A DNA stretch of 64,000 nt from Sphingobacterium gobiense (GCF_002980575.1 NZ_PVBS01000003.1:240673-304672); one strand, 5' to 3'; counted from the first letter of the stretch, positions 35,239-45,136 are shown. Translations and numbers: made by a program. The notes: generated by a model not told the origin, from the sequence alone.

Positions 35239-36921
35239 ATGATAAATAAACTTTTCCGTAAGAAGAGTGTCGACCAGATAATTGCAGATGCTCAGGAAGG
35301 AACGGGACTTGCTAAAGTGTTGGGCGTCCGCGATTTGGTTTCGCTGGGGATTGCAGCGATCGTCGGGGCCGGAATATTTAGCACCATTGGGCTAGCCAGT
35401 TACGAGGGAGGGCCGGCGATTTCCTTACTTTTCGTTTTTGTGGCTTTTGCTTGTGTGTTTACGGCATTGGCGTACGCTCAATTTGCCAGCACGGTTCCTG
35501 TTTCGGGAAGTGCCTATACCTATGCCTATGTCGCTTTTGGGGAGCTCTTTGCCTGGATTATCGGGTGGGCACTGGTTTTGGAGTACGCCGTATCCAACAC
35601 GGTCGTTGCGATTTCTTGGTCTCAATATTTTGTTTCGATGCTGGAGGGGTTTGGCATAAATATTCCGAAGTGGTTGGCTATGGCTCCGGGATACGCAATC
35701 GATGCTCATGAAAAGTTTCTTTCAGCGGGAATGACTGCCCTTAGTGCTTCGGATAAGGTCGGACTACATGCTTATCTCTCCGCTCCTCGAGTGGGTGATG
35801 TGCCGATCATTTTTGATTTGCCAGCTGGCTTAATTACGGTGCTTGTCACTTGGTTGGTATATGTAGGTATTAAGGAATCGCAGCGGGCAAGTAATATTAT
35901 GGTTGCCGTTAAAATCGGAATTATTTTACTGGTGATAGCGGGCGGAATGTTCTTTGTGAAACCGGAGAACTGGACACCATTTATGCCTAATGGTGTCCCC
36001 GGTGTGATGGGCTCTGTAGCTGCTGTATTCTTCGCTTTTATCGGGTTCGATTCTATTTCCACAACAGCGGAGGAATGCAAAAATCCGCAACGTGATTTGC
36101 CGCGGGCAATGATTTTATGTTTGGTCATATGTACGGTATTGTATGTGGCCATCACATTGGTGCTGACAGGAATGGTGAATTATACCGAGTTGAACGTGAA
36201 AGACCCGTTGGCATTTGTATTTAAATACGTCGGTTTCGACCGGATGGCAGGTATTGTGTCGATTACGTCGGTTGTCGCCATTACGAGTGCATTGGTAGTG
36301 TATCAGCTTGCACAACCAAGAATATGGATGACAATGAGCCGGGATGGTTTGCTTTGGAAAAAGTTTGCTCGTGTGCACCCAAAATATAGGACTCCTTCTT
36401 TCGCTACCATCGTAACGGGCGTGGTCGTGGCAGTGCCGTCGTTGTTCTTTAAAATGGACTTTTTTGTCGATTTGACTAGTGTGGGGACATTTTTCGCTTT
36501 TATCCTTGTTTGCGCCGGAGTGCTGTATATGGATTATGCTGGTTTATCTGCAAAATCGAAGTTCAGGGTACCGTATATCAACGGGAAATATTTAATTGGA
36601 TTGGGTTTTATTGCCGCATGGGTTATCCTATATCGATATGGCCAAGACACGCTAAAAGAATGGATAGAACTGCCTTGGTTGGAAATAATTGAACACAAAT
36701 CACTGCTTGTGGTTTTCTGGCTAGCCTGGCTGATATTGGCCGTAATGGGATTTAAATATAGATTTTCCCTATTGCCTGTCACCGGAATTTTGATTAATCT
36801 TTATTTAATGAGTCAGCTCGGAGCAAGTAACTGGATTATATTTTTAATCTGGTTGGCGATCGGATTGGTACTTTATTTTATGTATGGCTATAAACACTCT
36901 AGGTTGAATAAGGATGTTTGA
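35239..36921 (+). CDS. APC-family amino acid permease
   Basis: Inner-membrane amino acid transporter, most like the cationic amino acid transporter group. The 560-residue protein has about 12-14 hydrophobic helices. TM1 carries the substrate-binding motif GIAAIVGAGIFSTIGLAS, and the conserved FFAFIGFDSISTTAEECKNPQRDLPRA loop follows TM6. The substrate cannot be fixed from sequence. The start at 35239 was chosen because a -7-like element lies between it and the upstream alternative. It stands alone between the AcpH-like gene and the MORN operon. Confidence 0.9.
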   Translation: MINKLFRKKSVDQIIADAQEGTGLAKVLGVRDLVSLGIAAIVGAGIFSTIGLASYEGGPAISLLFVFVAFACVFTALAYAQFASTVPVSGSAYTYAYVAFGELFAWIIGWALVLEYAVSNTVVAISWSQYFVSMLEGFGINIPKWLAMAPGYAIDAHEKFLSAGMTALSASDKVGLHAYLSAPRVGDVPIIFDLPAGLITVLVTWLVYVGIKESQRASNIMVAVKIGIILLVIAGGMFFVKPENWTPFMPNGVPGVMGSVAAVFFAFIGFDSISTTAEECKNPQRDLPRAMILCLVICTVLYVAITLVLTGMVNYTELNVKDPLAFVFKYVGFDRMAGIVSITSVVAITSALVVYQLAQPRIWMTMSRDGLLWKKFARVHPKYRTPSFATIVTGVVVAVPSLFFKMDFFVDLTSVGTFFAFILVCAGVLYMDYAGLSAKSKFRVPYINGKYLIGLGFIAAWVILYRYGQDTLKEWIELPWLEIIEHKSLLVVFWLAWLILAVMGFKYRFSLLPVTGILINLYLMSQLGASNWIIFLIWLAIGLVLYFMYGYKHSRLNKDV

Positions 36922-37038
36922 TAGTTAAAATATTGTGAGAAATATTTCCTTGAACGTGCGATTGTCACAATAAAATTACTATCTTAGCGGTTATATGCAG
37001 GGTATTTGTATCCCTTTTTAACTTCAAACTATTTTTTC

Positions 37039-39069
37039 ATGCTTTCTTATGACATCCGTGCCAGAAGATATCTATTTTACTTTCTTTTATCCTTCTCGAT
37101 ACTTTTCACCTCTGGATTTACAATAGCGCAGACTCCCGCATTAAATTTTGAGGGAAAATACGTGTATGCTGACTCCATTTTGGGCAACGCTGCTTATCAA
37201 TACCTGATGCAGGCGGACGACACTATAAAACACGGAAAATTTAAATTTGAATCCACTGAAGAACATTTTGAAGAGAGTCACATTGTTGAAGGGATCTCGT
37301 TAACTGGTAATTATAGCAATAATCGGAAAGACGGTGCGTGGACCTATACCCATCAAAAACTAAAGCTTACCGGTATTGCTAAGCTCAAAGGTTTAGGGGT
37401 AAACTACGATGCTAATGGTACAGAATTTCTAATCAATGCTTCTTTTCGCGAGGGAAAAATACACGGTATATACGAATTGCTGAGACGGACGGTTAGACAA
37501 TCAAATCCGGCTGATACGCTATTTTATGCCAGATTACAGTATACTGACGGAACGTCAACAGGTACCTTTCTTGGCTTTACGCCAAATTTAAAAGTGAGCG
37601 GACAGTTTGATGAGGACGGTTTCCCACATGGTGACTGGTTGTTTGTCCACTGCTCGGATAGTGGAGAGCAAATGCGTGAGATGAGACGATATGACCATGG
37701 CTTTTTTAGTAAGCATTTCTACAAATCGAATGAGGAGCTAGTTGAAATCAAACATGCCGGTTTCGATACGGTTGTGACGAGTGGGTTGGGGTTACTCACC
37801 CATCTTCGAGCCAATCCTACCTATTTTAGAGCTTTGGATTACACCCCTATTGTGATAGAACATGCTTTTGATGATACGGAGGGGAAGGTAATCCCTTTGG
37901 ATACCGTTCAGGCATGTATCGTACAAGGAAATCTCTTTTTAGAACGAGTTTTTGTCGAACCCGCGATGCATCGGGGAAAAGACATATGGAAAGGAATAGG
38001 GGGGAGCGAATCGGTATTGCCGGTGAAGTTGAAAGTCAGAGAGTTTGCGTTTTCACCGGATGAATTTTCCTTAAATCAGAAAAACGAGAAATTATTGATA
38101 GAAACCCGAAGCTTAATCCGTACGGTTATTGATAATCCAGCTATGGAGGTACGCCGCTTTGTGAATCCAGAAGTGGGTTTTTATTACGGAGTGTTGGGGA
38201 TATATCAACGGAATCTCGAAAAGATAAGCCCTGTAGTACGTTTTTTGGCCGACACAGCAGCTGAATATATTGACCACGATGCGATCCTTTTCCATAATAT
38301 ACATCAAATTAGCTACCCTGACGCGGTTGAATTCCAATATCAGGATCAACCTCAAACCAGGCAATATGCTTTTCCTCCAGAGTTGGAGGCAACGGACACG
38401 AGGGTGCTTCATACGCATCTCCACATCGTTTATACGGACGTAAACAGGATTTTGGAAATTTTAGAGAAAGCCGTGCAAGACTATGAAATACAAGGTGAAT
38501 TAGCACGTAAAGAACGTCATCTGATTGGGGTGCGGGATTCGGTTATCCGCCTTTTTATGGATGTTGACTCGAACGATGACTACAATGAATTTCATCGGTA
38601 TTTGCGAGATAGCGTGCAGTATTTTATGGAATACGCTTTTGCTCGATATGCTAAACAATCAAGCAGTGAGCGCGTAGCAAATATAGATGCTGTGCAGGAT
38701 TGCTATACCTATTTTCTTACGATTTATGAAACCATAGCTAACTACCAGGAGAAACTAGAAAAGTTAGATCAGGAGTACACCCGGAGTGTATGGAACCCTT
38801 ATACATTTACGCACATGGAAGAACGTGTGAAGAGTAGACTGTACGATGTATTTGAAAGCCTCCTGTTGCCCTTCTTTTGGAATGACATTCGAGAAAATAT
38901 TTCCTGCGACACGCTCCCTGGTAAGCTGCAACAATTAGACGCGCTTTTAGGTCGGATGACAGATTTGAGATGGAAAGACACCAAAGATATGGAACGGAAG
39001 CTTAGGCGAGCGCGTAAAGATATACCCACTAGTCTGGAAATTCTTGGTTTGCGCCAGCAGATTAAATGA
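37039..39069 (+). CDS. Secreted MORN-like repeat protein of unknown function
   Basis: Not assignable to a named family. The 676-residue protein has a basic N-terminus and a signal peptide (about 10-32, cut after FTIAQ), then degenerate MORN-like units such as GNYSNNRKDGAWTY (about 94-107) and GQFDEDGFPHGDWLF (about 199-213). A middle region (about 230-440) is without a clear fold, and the C-terminal half is charged and helical with likely coiled coil. The start at 37039 begins the signal peptide; an upstream TTG is less likely. It overlaps the next gene by 4 bases (ATGA), so the two are translationally coupled. Confidence 0.6.
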   Translation: MLSYDIRARRYLFYFLLSFSILFTSGFTIAQTPALNFEGKYVYADSILGNAAYQYLMQADDTIKHGKFKFESTEEHFEESHIVEGISLTGNYSNNRKDGAWTYTHQKLKLTGIAKLKGLGVNYDANGTEFLINASFREGKIHGIYELLRRTVRQSNPADTLFYARLQYTDGTSTGTFLGFTPNLKVSGQFDEDGFPHGDWLFVHCSDSGEQMREMRRYDHGFFSKHFYKSNEELVEIKHAGFDTVVTSGLGLLTHLRANPTYFRALDYTPIVIEHAFDDTEGKVIPLDTVQACIVQGNLFLERVFVEPAMHRGKDIWKGIGGSESVLPVKLKVREFAFSPDEFSLNQKNEKLLIETRSLIRTVIDNPAMEVRRFVNPEVGFYYGVLGIYQRNLEKISPVVRFLADTAAEYIDHDAILFHNIHQISYPDAVEFQYQDQPQTRQYAFPPELEATDTRVLHTHLHIVYTDVNRILEILEKAVQDYEIQGELARKERHLIGVRDSVIRLFMDVDSNDDYNEFHRYLRDSVQYFMEYAFARYAKQSSSERVANIDAVQDCYTYFLTIYETIANYQEKLEKLDQEYTRSVWNPYTFTHMEERVKSRLYDVFESLLLPFFWNDIRENISCDTLPGKLQQLDALLGRMTDLRWKDTKDMERKLRRARKDIPTSLEILGLRQQIK

Positions 39070-39941
39070 TAAGAACGCTCATTAAATTGAATGTCAAACG
39101 TATGTGCATTGCAGTGATCAAAAAAATACATTTCAACTATTTACTTCTTTGTTTGGTATGGACCGCCGGCTTTTTTCACCCCGCTATAGGGCAATCCGAA
39201 AGACCTGACCAATCCCTCACACAACCCACAACAACGGCCACCTGGAATGGACTGTATGGGAAGTTTCGCCTCGGGAATCGCCTTTATTGGGACGCGCAGT
39301 TCCATTATCGCAGAGTGAGCTCGGATGATACGCCGCTTGTGGGCAGAATGGGGCAAATATACAATCGGCATGCGCTGAATTATCAGGTAAACGATCGATT
39401 AGCGGTGGCGTTGGGTGGTGTTTTACGGTTGAATTTTACACCAGACCCCGGGAACCCAGCTTTTGAGGATATGGTACTGGAACCCCGCGTATGGCACGAG
39501 TATTTATTTGCCATGCCTTTTAACATTGGAATGGCATATCATCGTATCCGTATTGAGCATCGGTGGAATCGTTCCAATGATGTCGGAGCAGATTGGATTT
39601 TTCGGAATCGTTGGCGTTACAAGTTTTATATGAATATTCCTTTAAATAATCGCAAACTTATCCCTGGCACATTTATGTTTACCCCAGATGTGGAGATTAT
39701 TATGCAAAGCGGAAAGCCGGTTATTGATAGTCCGTTGGAAGACTTTCGGGTTAACCCGTCCATAGGCTATATTCATAGTCCGCGTTTAAAATATAGCGTA
39801 GGAATGATGTATACCACGGGTCAGACGTTAGGCGCAGGATATATGTATACGTCTCGTTGGGTTTTGCGTACGAATATTTATTTGTCATTGGACTTTCGTA
39901 AAAAGCAATCCCGGATACCTGGGGTGCGCTTGTTTGATTAA
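39066..39941 (+). CDS. DUF2490 outer-membrane beta-barrel protein
   Basis: The 291-residue protein has an N-terminal signal peptide (hydrophobic about 22-40, cut near AIGQ) and alternating amphipathic strands typical of DUF2490. Examples are YWDAQFHYRRVSSDD, RHALNYQVNDRLAVALGGVLRL, RIRIEHRWN, WIFRNRWRYKFYMNIPLN and the terminal strand ending LSLDFRK. DUF2490 members are predicted small barrels without a known role. The start overlaps the previous stop (ATGA), indicating coupled expression with the MORN-like gene; a membrane-anchored MORN gene follows after 20 bases. Confidence 0.8.
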   Translation: MIRTLIKLNVKRMCIAVIKKIHFNYLLLCLVWTAGFFHPAIGQSERPDQSLTQPTTTATWNGLYGKFRLGNRLYWDAQFHYRRVSSDDTPLVGRMGQIYNRHALNYQVNDRLAVALGGVLRLNFTPDPGNPAFEDMVLEPRVWHEYLFAMPFNIGMAYHRIRIEHRWNRSNDVGADWIFRNRWRYKFYMNIPLNNRKLIPGTFMFTPDVEIIMQSGKPVIDSPLEDFRVNPSIGYIHSPRLKYSVGMMYTTGQTLGAGYMYTSRWVLRTNIYLSLDFRKKQSRIPGVRLFD

Positions 39942-39961
39942 TCTGTTTAGAATACAAAAAA

Positions 39962-40858
39962 ATGGCTAAAGAGCGTAAAAAAACAAACAAAACAATCTCA
40001 ATACTTATCGTACTTTTACTAGTTTTAATAGTGACAGTGACAGTGCTCTATGTTGGCGCGCGAAGAGATGCGGCAAAATGGAAAAGTTTGCACCATGCTG
40101 AAGTCAAAGCGACAGGGGACGATCATCTCAGAGAGGAGCTACGTCGTTTGTTGGAGCTGGATAATCAAGTTTTTAATCAACAATACTTACAAGCCTTGCA
40201 GGGCTACGGTCAACTGAGAACCTCTTTGCATGAAATATCCGATAGTCTTATTCAAAGCAGAATATCCTATGTTCAGTCGAGACTGCAAGAGCTGGGTAGC
40301 ACCATGAACGGCGAACCAGATAGTAATTCGTTGGTGGACTTGACAGCGGATTCTGTTAACCTATTAAGGCAGCGTATCGATAGTATGCAAACCACCTACG
40401 GACGTTCAACGGATAGCTTGGCTGAGAATATAACGGAATTGAATCGACTAGTACATGTCCAAAATCGGGTATTAGAGAAAAAGGAACAATTGAATAAGCT
40501 TGAATTTATAAATGCAGAGGGCGTTGCTGTTCAGTACATAGGAGAGGTGGTTGACAGTATGGCCAGCGGTGTCGGAACAGGTATGTGGGAAAATTCGGGA
40601 GGTGTTTATAAAGGTGAATGGAGGCGCAACCAACGACACGGAAAAGGGGTTTATACATGGAAGGATGGCGAACGTTATGAGGGGGCTTTTAACAACGATA
40701 AGCGCACAGGTTTCGGGTCGTACAGTTGGTCCAGTGGCGAGCGTTATGAAGGAAGTTGGTTGAATAATAAGAGACACGGCGAAGGCACATTGTACGACCG
40801 TGATGGCAATATTAGCTATCAGGGACATTGGGAAAACGATAAACCTTCAAAGAAATAA
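39962..40858 (+). CDS. Membrane-anchored coiled-coil MORN-repeat protein
   Basis: The 298-residue protein has one N-terminal membrane helix (about 11-31, TISILIVLLLVLIVTVTVLYV), a long helical coiled-coil segment (about 50-190) and a C-terminal block of three complete MORN repeats plus a fourth partial one (about 213-298). The repeats start YKGEWRRNQRHGKG, YEGAFNNDKRTGFG, YEGSWLNNKRHGEG and YQGHWENDK. The topology suggests an inner-membrane anchor with a periplasmic stalk carrying MORN strands. It is the third gene of the MORN/DUF2490 operon. Function unknown. Confidence 0.75.
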   Translation: MAKERKKTNKTISILIVLLLVLIVTVTVLYVGARRDAAKWKSLHHAEVKATGDDHLREELRRLLELDNQVFNQQYLQALQGYGQLRTSLHEISDSLIQSRISYVQSRLQELGSTMNGEPDSNSLVDLTADSVNLLRQRIDSMQTTYGRSTDSLAENITELNRLVHVQNRVLEKKEQLNKLEFINAEGVAVQYIGEVVDSMASGVGTGMWENSGGVYKGEWRRNQRHGKGVYTWKDGERYEGAFNNDKRTGFGSYSWSSGERYEGSWLNNKRHGEGTLYDRDGNISYQGHWENDKPSKK

Positions 40859-40955
40859 AATAAAAACACCAGTCGCGGGGTGGACAAAAGAGTCAACCTG
40901 AAAAAGTACGAAATCTTTTTGAAAGCGAAACCGATCAATGAGCGCTCGCCGAAGG

Positions 40956-40963
40956 CCCCCCCC
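40956..40963 (+). repeat. Run of eight C in the glmS leader
   Basis: A C8 homopolymer lies in the 184-base stretch before glmS, in an otherwise AT-rich neighbourhood. It could vary in length by slippage. No glmS ribozyme or other riboswitch was recognised in this stretch. Confidence 0.5.
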
Positions 40964-41042
40964 GCTAAAAAATCGTTAATCAATCGATTGCATTCGTAAT
41001 TTTTTTATATTTATATCCTATTTAAAAACAAACTAAAAAAAT

Positions 41043-42884
41043 ATGTGTGGAATCGTCGGCTACGTCGGTAGTAACCTAGCTTATCCGGTAATTATTGACG
41101 GATTAAAGAAATTGGAATATAGAGGGTATGACAGTGCAGGGGTCGCGCTGCATATGGGAAATTCAATTGAAGTTTACAAAAAAGAGGGAAAGGTGGCTGC
41201 GTTGGAAGAATCCGTTTACGGAAAAAATGTCCAAGCAACAATAGGCATTGGACATACTCGTTGGGCAACGCATGGTGAACCCTCCGATCGAAACGCCCAT
41301 CCACATTATTCTAATTCGAAAAATATAGCGATGATACATAATGGTATCATCGAAAACTACGCCCAGCTTAAAAGCGAGCTCCTGCAAAAGGGGTACACAT
41401 TTAAAAGCGATACTGATTCCGAAGTATTGGTGAATTTCATCGAAGATATTAAAATTAATAATGAATGTTCGCTTGAAGAAGCGGTGAGAATAGCGTTGAA
41501 AAGGGTTGTGGGAGCATATGTGATATTATTGCTCGATAAAGATCTGCCAGATACCATCATTGCTGCCCGAAAAGGAAGTCCTTTGGTCATAGGTGTCGGG
41601 GAGAAAGCACATTATTTGGGCTCCGATGCTTCACCTATGTTGGCCTATACCAAAGAAGTGGTGTATATAAATGATTACGAGTTGGCGATCGTACGTCCAG
41701 ATGAATTGATTTTAAAAAATCTGGGCAACGAGCGCATTACGCCGTTTGTGCAAAAACTAGATATGGAATTGGCGGCGATTGAAAAGGGTGGCTTCGATCA
41801 TTTTATGCTAAAAGAAATCTTCGAACAACCGCAGACTATTTTTGATTCTTTGCGTGGTCGTATGGACGCCGAGCAGCAATCGATTACGTTAAGCGGTGTG
41901 GACAAAATTGCTGAGAAGTTTTTAAGTGCAAACCGGATCATTATTGTTGCTTGTGGAACAAGTTGGCACGCCGGTTTATTAGCAGAATATGTAATTGAGG
42001 AACTGTGTCGTATTAATGTAGAAGTTGAGTATGCTTCTGAATTTAGGTATAGAAATCCGATCATAACCGATCAAGATGTCATCATTGCGATTTCCCAAAG
42101 CGGTGAAACCGCCGACACACTAGTGGCTTTGGAAAATGCCAAGAAGCAAGGCGCTACTATCTTCGGATTGGTCAATGTTGTAGGTTCTTCCATTGCCCGG
42201 ATGTCTGACGCAGGGGCTTATACACACGCAGGGCCTGAAATTGGTGTGGCAAGTACAAAAGCATTTACGGCACAATTAACCGTACTCTATTTGATCGCTT
42301 TGAAAATCGCCCAATTAAAAGGCGCTATTGAGGCTACGTTGTTCAATAGATTGTTGGCAGATCTAGCCAACGTTCCGGCATATGTAAAAGAAATTTTGGA
42401 CGATCAGCATGCCGTCATTCAAGCGATTGCAAAAAAGTATAGTGACGCCAGAGATTTCCTTTATCTAGGAAGGGGATATAACTTCCCCATTGCATTGGAA
42501 GGAGCACTAAAGTTGAAAGAGGTTTCCTACATTCATGCAGAAGGATATCCTGCAGCAGAGATGAAACACGGGCCTATTGCATTGGTTGATGAACAATTGC
42601 CTGTCGTTTTCGTCGCCACAAAAGATAGTTATCACGAAAAGATAATCAGTAATATCCAGGAGATTAAAGCCAGAAAAGGAAAAGTCATTGCTGTAGTGTC
42701 ACACGGCGATATCGTTGCTACGGAGTTAGCTGATGACGTGATGGTTGTGCCGCAAGTGCATGAAATAATCGCTCCTGTTTTATCTGTTATCCCATTGCAG
42801 TTGCTGTCATACTATATCGGAATATATAGAGGATTAGATGTGGATAAGCCAAGAAATTTGGCAAAATCGGTAACCGTTGAATAA
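41043..42884 (+). CDS. glmS: Glutamine-fructose-6-phosphate aminotransferase
   Basis: Makes glucosamine 6-phosphate, the first step to UDP-GlcNAc for peptidoglycan and LPS. The 613-residue protein has the N-terminal glutaminase domain with catalytic Cys2 (MCGIVGYVG) and motifs HTRWATHGEPSDRNAHPH and HNGIIENY. Two SIS domains follow (about 285-610), with CGTSWHAG, SQSGETADTL and the C-terminal HxxDVDKPRNLAKSVTVE-type end. It is followed after 6 bases by the DUF4954 gene, with which it is probably cotranscribed. Confidence 0.98.
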   Translation: MCGIVGYVGSNLAYPVIIDGLKKLEYRGYDSAGVALHMGNSIEVYKKEGKVAALEESVYGKNVQATIGIGHTRWATHGEPSDRNAHPHYSNSKNIAMIHNGIIENYAQLKSELLQKGYTFKSDTDSEVLVNFIEDIKINNECSLEEAVRIALKRVVGAYVILLLDKDLPDTIIAARKGSPLVIGVGEKAHYLGSDASPMLAYTKEVVYINDYELAIVRPDELILKNLGNERITPFVQKLDMELAAIEKGGFDHFMLKEIFEQPQTIFDSLRGRMDAEQQSITLSGVDKIAEKFLSANRIIIVACGTSWHAGLLAEYVIEELCRINVEVEYASEFRYRNPIITDQDVIIAISQSGETADTLVALENAKKQGATIFGLVNVVGSSIARMSDAGAYTHAGPEIGVASTKAFTAQLTVLYLIALKIAQLKGAIEATLFNRLLADLANVPAYVKEILDDQHAVIQAIAKKYSDARDFLYLGRGYNFPIALEGALKLKEVSYIHAEGYPAAEMKHGPIALVDEQLPVVFVATKDSYHEKIISNIQEIKARKGKVIAVVSHGDIVATELADDVMVVPQVHEIIAPVLSVIPLQLLSYYIGIYRGLDVDKPRNLAKSVTVE

Positions 42885-42890
42885 GGGGGG

Positions 42891-45077
42891 ATGTCAAAGA
42901 TAATAAAAGAAAAACTAACCGACCTAGGGTATCGTTTCGTTCCCGAGGCTTATTTGCAAAATGGAGACGAATACTATTTTCGTAACCAGCAGTTTCCCGA
43001 TGACAGAAAATTCCGAAATCTGACGACAGAAGAAATTAAGATTCTGGTCAGGAACGACAACTATTCCAATAATTGGAATCATGTTTTGGTGACCGATAAA
43101 TTTCTTCCCGAGCAGATTCAACATTCCAAATTTTATGGACTTGTCCGCATAGGTGACATGGAGGATGTTTATCTCGATTTCCGAGATCTTCGTTTACCCT
43201 GCGGTATTTATAATTCTACCATTATCAGCAGTGATTTTGGAAGTACCGTAGCCGTTCATAATGTGCGCTATATGGCGCATTTTATTATTGGTGAAGAGGT
43301 GATGTTAGCCAATATCAGTGAAATGGAAACTAGCAATAGCGCTAAATTTGGAAATGGTATTCTTAAAACGGATGACGTCGAAGAACGTCGGATTCGATTA
43401 GAGCTCTGTAACGAAAATGGGGGACGCTCTGTATTCCCTTTTGATGGGATGCAAGCAGGCGATGTTTATCTATGGTCCCGCCATCGAAACGACTATGAGC
43501 TACAACGGCGTTTCCAAGAAATGATGGAGGCACAATTCTCGCCCCATCATGGTTTTTATAGTGAAATTGGTCATCATTCCGTGGTTAAGAACACCCATAC
43601 CATTAAAGATATTAAAATGGGTTCACACGCTTATGTGAAGGGGGTAAATAAACTGAAGAACCTGACCATCAACTCTTCGGCGGAGTCTTACACACAAATA
43701 GGAGAGGGTTGTGAGCTGGTTAATGGTATTATCGGATATGGATGCCGGATTTTCTATGGGGTAAAGGCTGTTCGCTTTATCCTGTCTTCCAACTCTCAGC
43801 TGAAATATGGTGCTCGATTGATTAACTCTTTTTTAGGGGATAATTCTACGATTTCCTGTTGTGAAGTTTTAAATTCATTGATTTTTCCGGCACATGAACA
43901 GCACCATAACAATTCATTCCTTTGTGCTGCGCTGGTGAAGGGGCAAAGCAATATGGCTGCAGGCGCTACGGTCGGATCTAACCATAATTCTCGGGCAGCA
44001 GATGGTGAAATTATTGCTGGACGCGGGTTTTGGCCGGGTTTATGCGTCAGCCTTAAACATAATTCCCGTTTTGCCTCCTATACGCTTATCGTGAAGGGAG
44101 ATTTCCTGCATGAGTTGAATGTCCGATTTCCGTTCTGCTTGGTAAGCAATGAAGCGGATACTAATCGTTTGATTGTATTGCCGGCATACTGGTTTTTGTA
44201 TAATATGTACGCCATGATGCGCAATACGTCGAAATTCCAATCACGTGACAAGCGAAAATTTAAGAACCAATATATCGAGTACGACGTATTGGCGCCAGAC
44301 ACGGTGAACGAGATGTTTGATGCATTATTGGAGATTGAAAAGGCGGTAGGCAAGACGTACAGTAATGATCGTACATCGGCAGACCCACAAGCTTTGGGCA
44401 AAGAAATCTTATTATCTGATCAGCAGCTTACAGGAAAAGATATTTTACTGGACAACGTAGAATTTTCTAGACGAAAAGTTGTATTGGCTAAACCTAAAGA
44501 GGCGTATGTGATATACGGACGTATGATCCGTTATTATGCTGCGACGCAAATTATTAGTTTCTTGGAAAGTAAACCGTTGGCTGACTTACAGACGCTTATC
44601 TCGTCGTTTTCAACATCACGTAGCGCATTTGAAAATATCGGTGGACAATTAGTCCCGAAAACAAAATTGGACACCTTATTAGCGGATATTCGTGACAATA
44701 AGATTTTATCCTGGAAGGATGCTCATGCGCGTTATCATGCATGGAGTGATGTCTATCTGGAAGATAAGTTACAACATGCGATTGCTTCCTTGGCGGAACT
44801 AAGTGGTGTCAACCCAATTTCTTGGGATAAGCAATATCTAAAACAACTCATCGAAGAGGCATTAGACACCCGTCGTTGGATCTTCGATGAGATTGAGGGA
44901 TCGCGTGCTAAGGATTACCAAAATCCGTTTAAACAAATGGTCTACGACTCCTATGAAGAGATGGAAGAAGTCGTTGGCCGTTTGGAGGATAATGACTTTA
45001 TTAATAAGGAACGCAAGGGGCTGAAGGTATTTGAGTGTGCAGTGAAAAAAATATTGGAGGAGTTATCAATTATTTGA
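42891..45077 (+). CDS. DUF4954 family left-handed beta-helix protein
   Basis: The 728-residue protein matches the Bacteroidota/spirochaete DUF4954 family. Features are the N-terminal FRNLTTEEIKILVRNDNYSNNW (about 41-62) and a hexapeptide-like left-handed beta-helix region (about 95-400) related to sugar nucleotidyltransferase and acyltransferase helices (for example ITINSSAESYTQIGEG, NNSFLCAALVKGQSNMAAGATVGSNHNSR). A helical C-terminal domain follows (about 430-728). No catalytic nucleotidyl motif is seen and the activity is unknown. The close link to glmS suggests a role in amino-sugar or envelope precursor metabolism. A G6 run directly precedes the ATG. Confidence 0.82.
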   Translation: MSKIIKEKLTDLGYRFVPEAYLQNGDEYYFRNQQFPDDRKFRNLTTEEIKILVRNDNYSNNWNHVLVTDKFLPEQIQHSKFYGLVRIGDMEDVYLDFRDLRLPCGIYNSTIISSDFGSTVAVHNVRYMAHFIIGEEVMLANISEMETSNSAKFGNGILKTDDVEERRIRLELCNENGGRSVFPFDGMQAGDVYLWSRHRNDYELQRRFQEMMEAQFSPHHGFYSEIGHHSVVKNTHTIKDIKMGSHAYVKGVNKLKNLTINSSAESYTQIGEGCELVNGIIGYGCRIFYGVKAVRFILSSNSQLKYGARLINSFLGDNSTISCCEVLNSLIFPAHEQHHNNSFLCAALVKGQSNMAAGATVGSNHNSRAADGEIIAGRGFWPGLCVSLKHNSRFASYTLIVKGDFLHELNVRFPFCLVSNEADTNRLIVLPAYWFLYNMYAMMRNTSKFQSRDKRKFKNQYIEYDVLAPDTVNEMFDALLEIEKAVGKTYSNDRTSADPQALGKEILLSDQQLTGKDILLDNVEFSRRKVVLAKPKEAYVIYGRMIRYYAATQIISFLESKPLADLQTLISSFSTSRSAFENIGGQLVPKTKLDTLLADIRDNKILSWKDAHARYHAWSDVYLEDKLQHAIASLAELSGVNPISWDKQYLKQLIEEALDTRRWIFDEIEGSRAKDYQNPFKQMVYDSYEEMEEVVGRLEDNDFINKERKGLKVFECAVKKILEELSII

Positions 45078-45109
45078 TTCCTTGTTTTTTATAATGTATA
45101 AATAGTAAT

Positions 45110-45136
45110 TGACCTGCTGATTAGCAGGTTTTTTTG
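45110..45136 (+). terminator. Rho-independent terminator after the DUF4954 gene
   Basis: ACCTGCT (45112-45118) pairs with AGCAGGT (45123-45129) around GATT and is followed by a T run. It ends the glmS-DUF4954 transcript. Confidence 0.85.

Noticed and set aside
36928..36947. Terminator after the APC permease
   Set aside because: The 7-bp inverted repeat is entirely A/T and has no proper T run, so termination is not supported.
40865..40910. Possible insertion-sequence remnant upstream of glmS
   Set aside because: The stretch looks somewhat foreign but has no terminal repeats, target duplication or transposase fragment that I can identify.
40859..41042. glmS ribozyme/riboswitch
   Set aside because: The conserved core and pseudoknot pattern was not recognised, and the ribozyme is mainly known from Firmicutes.
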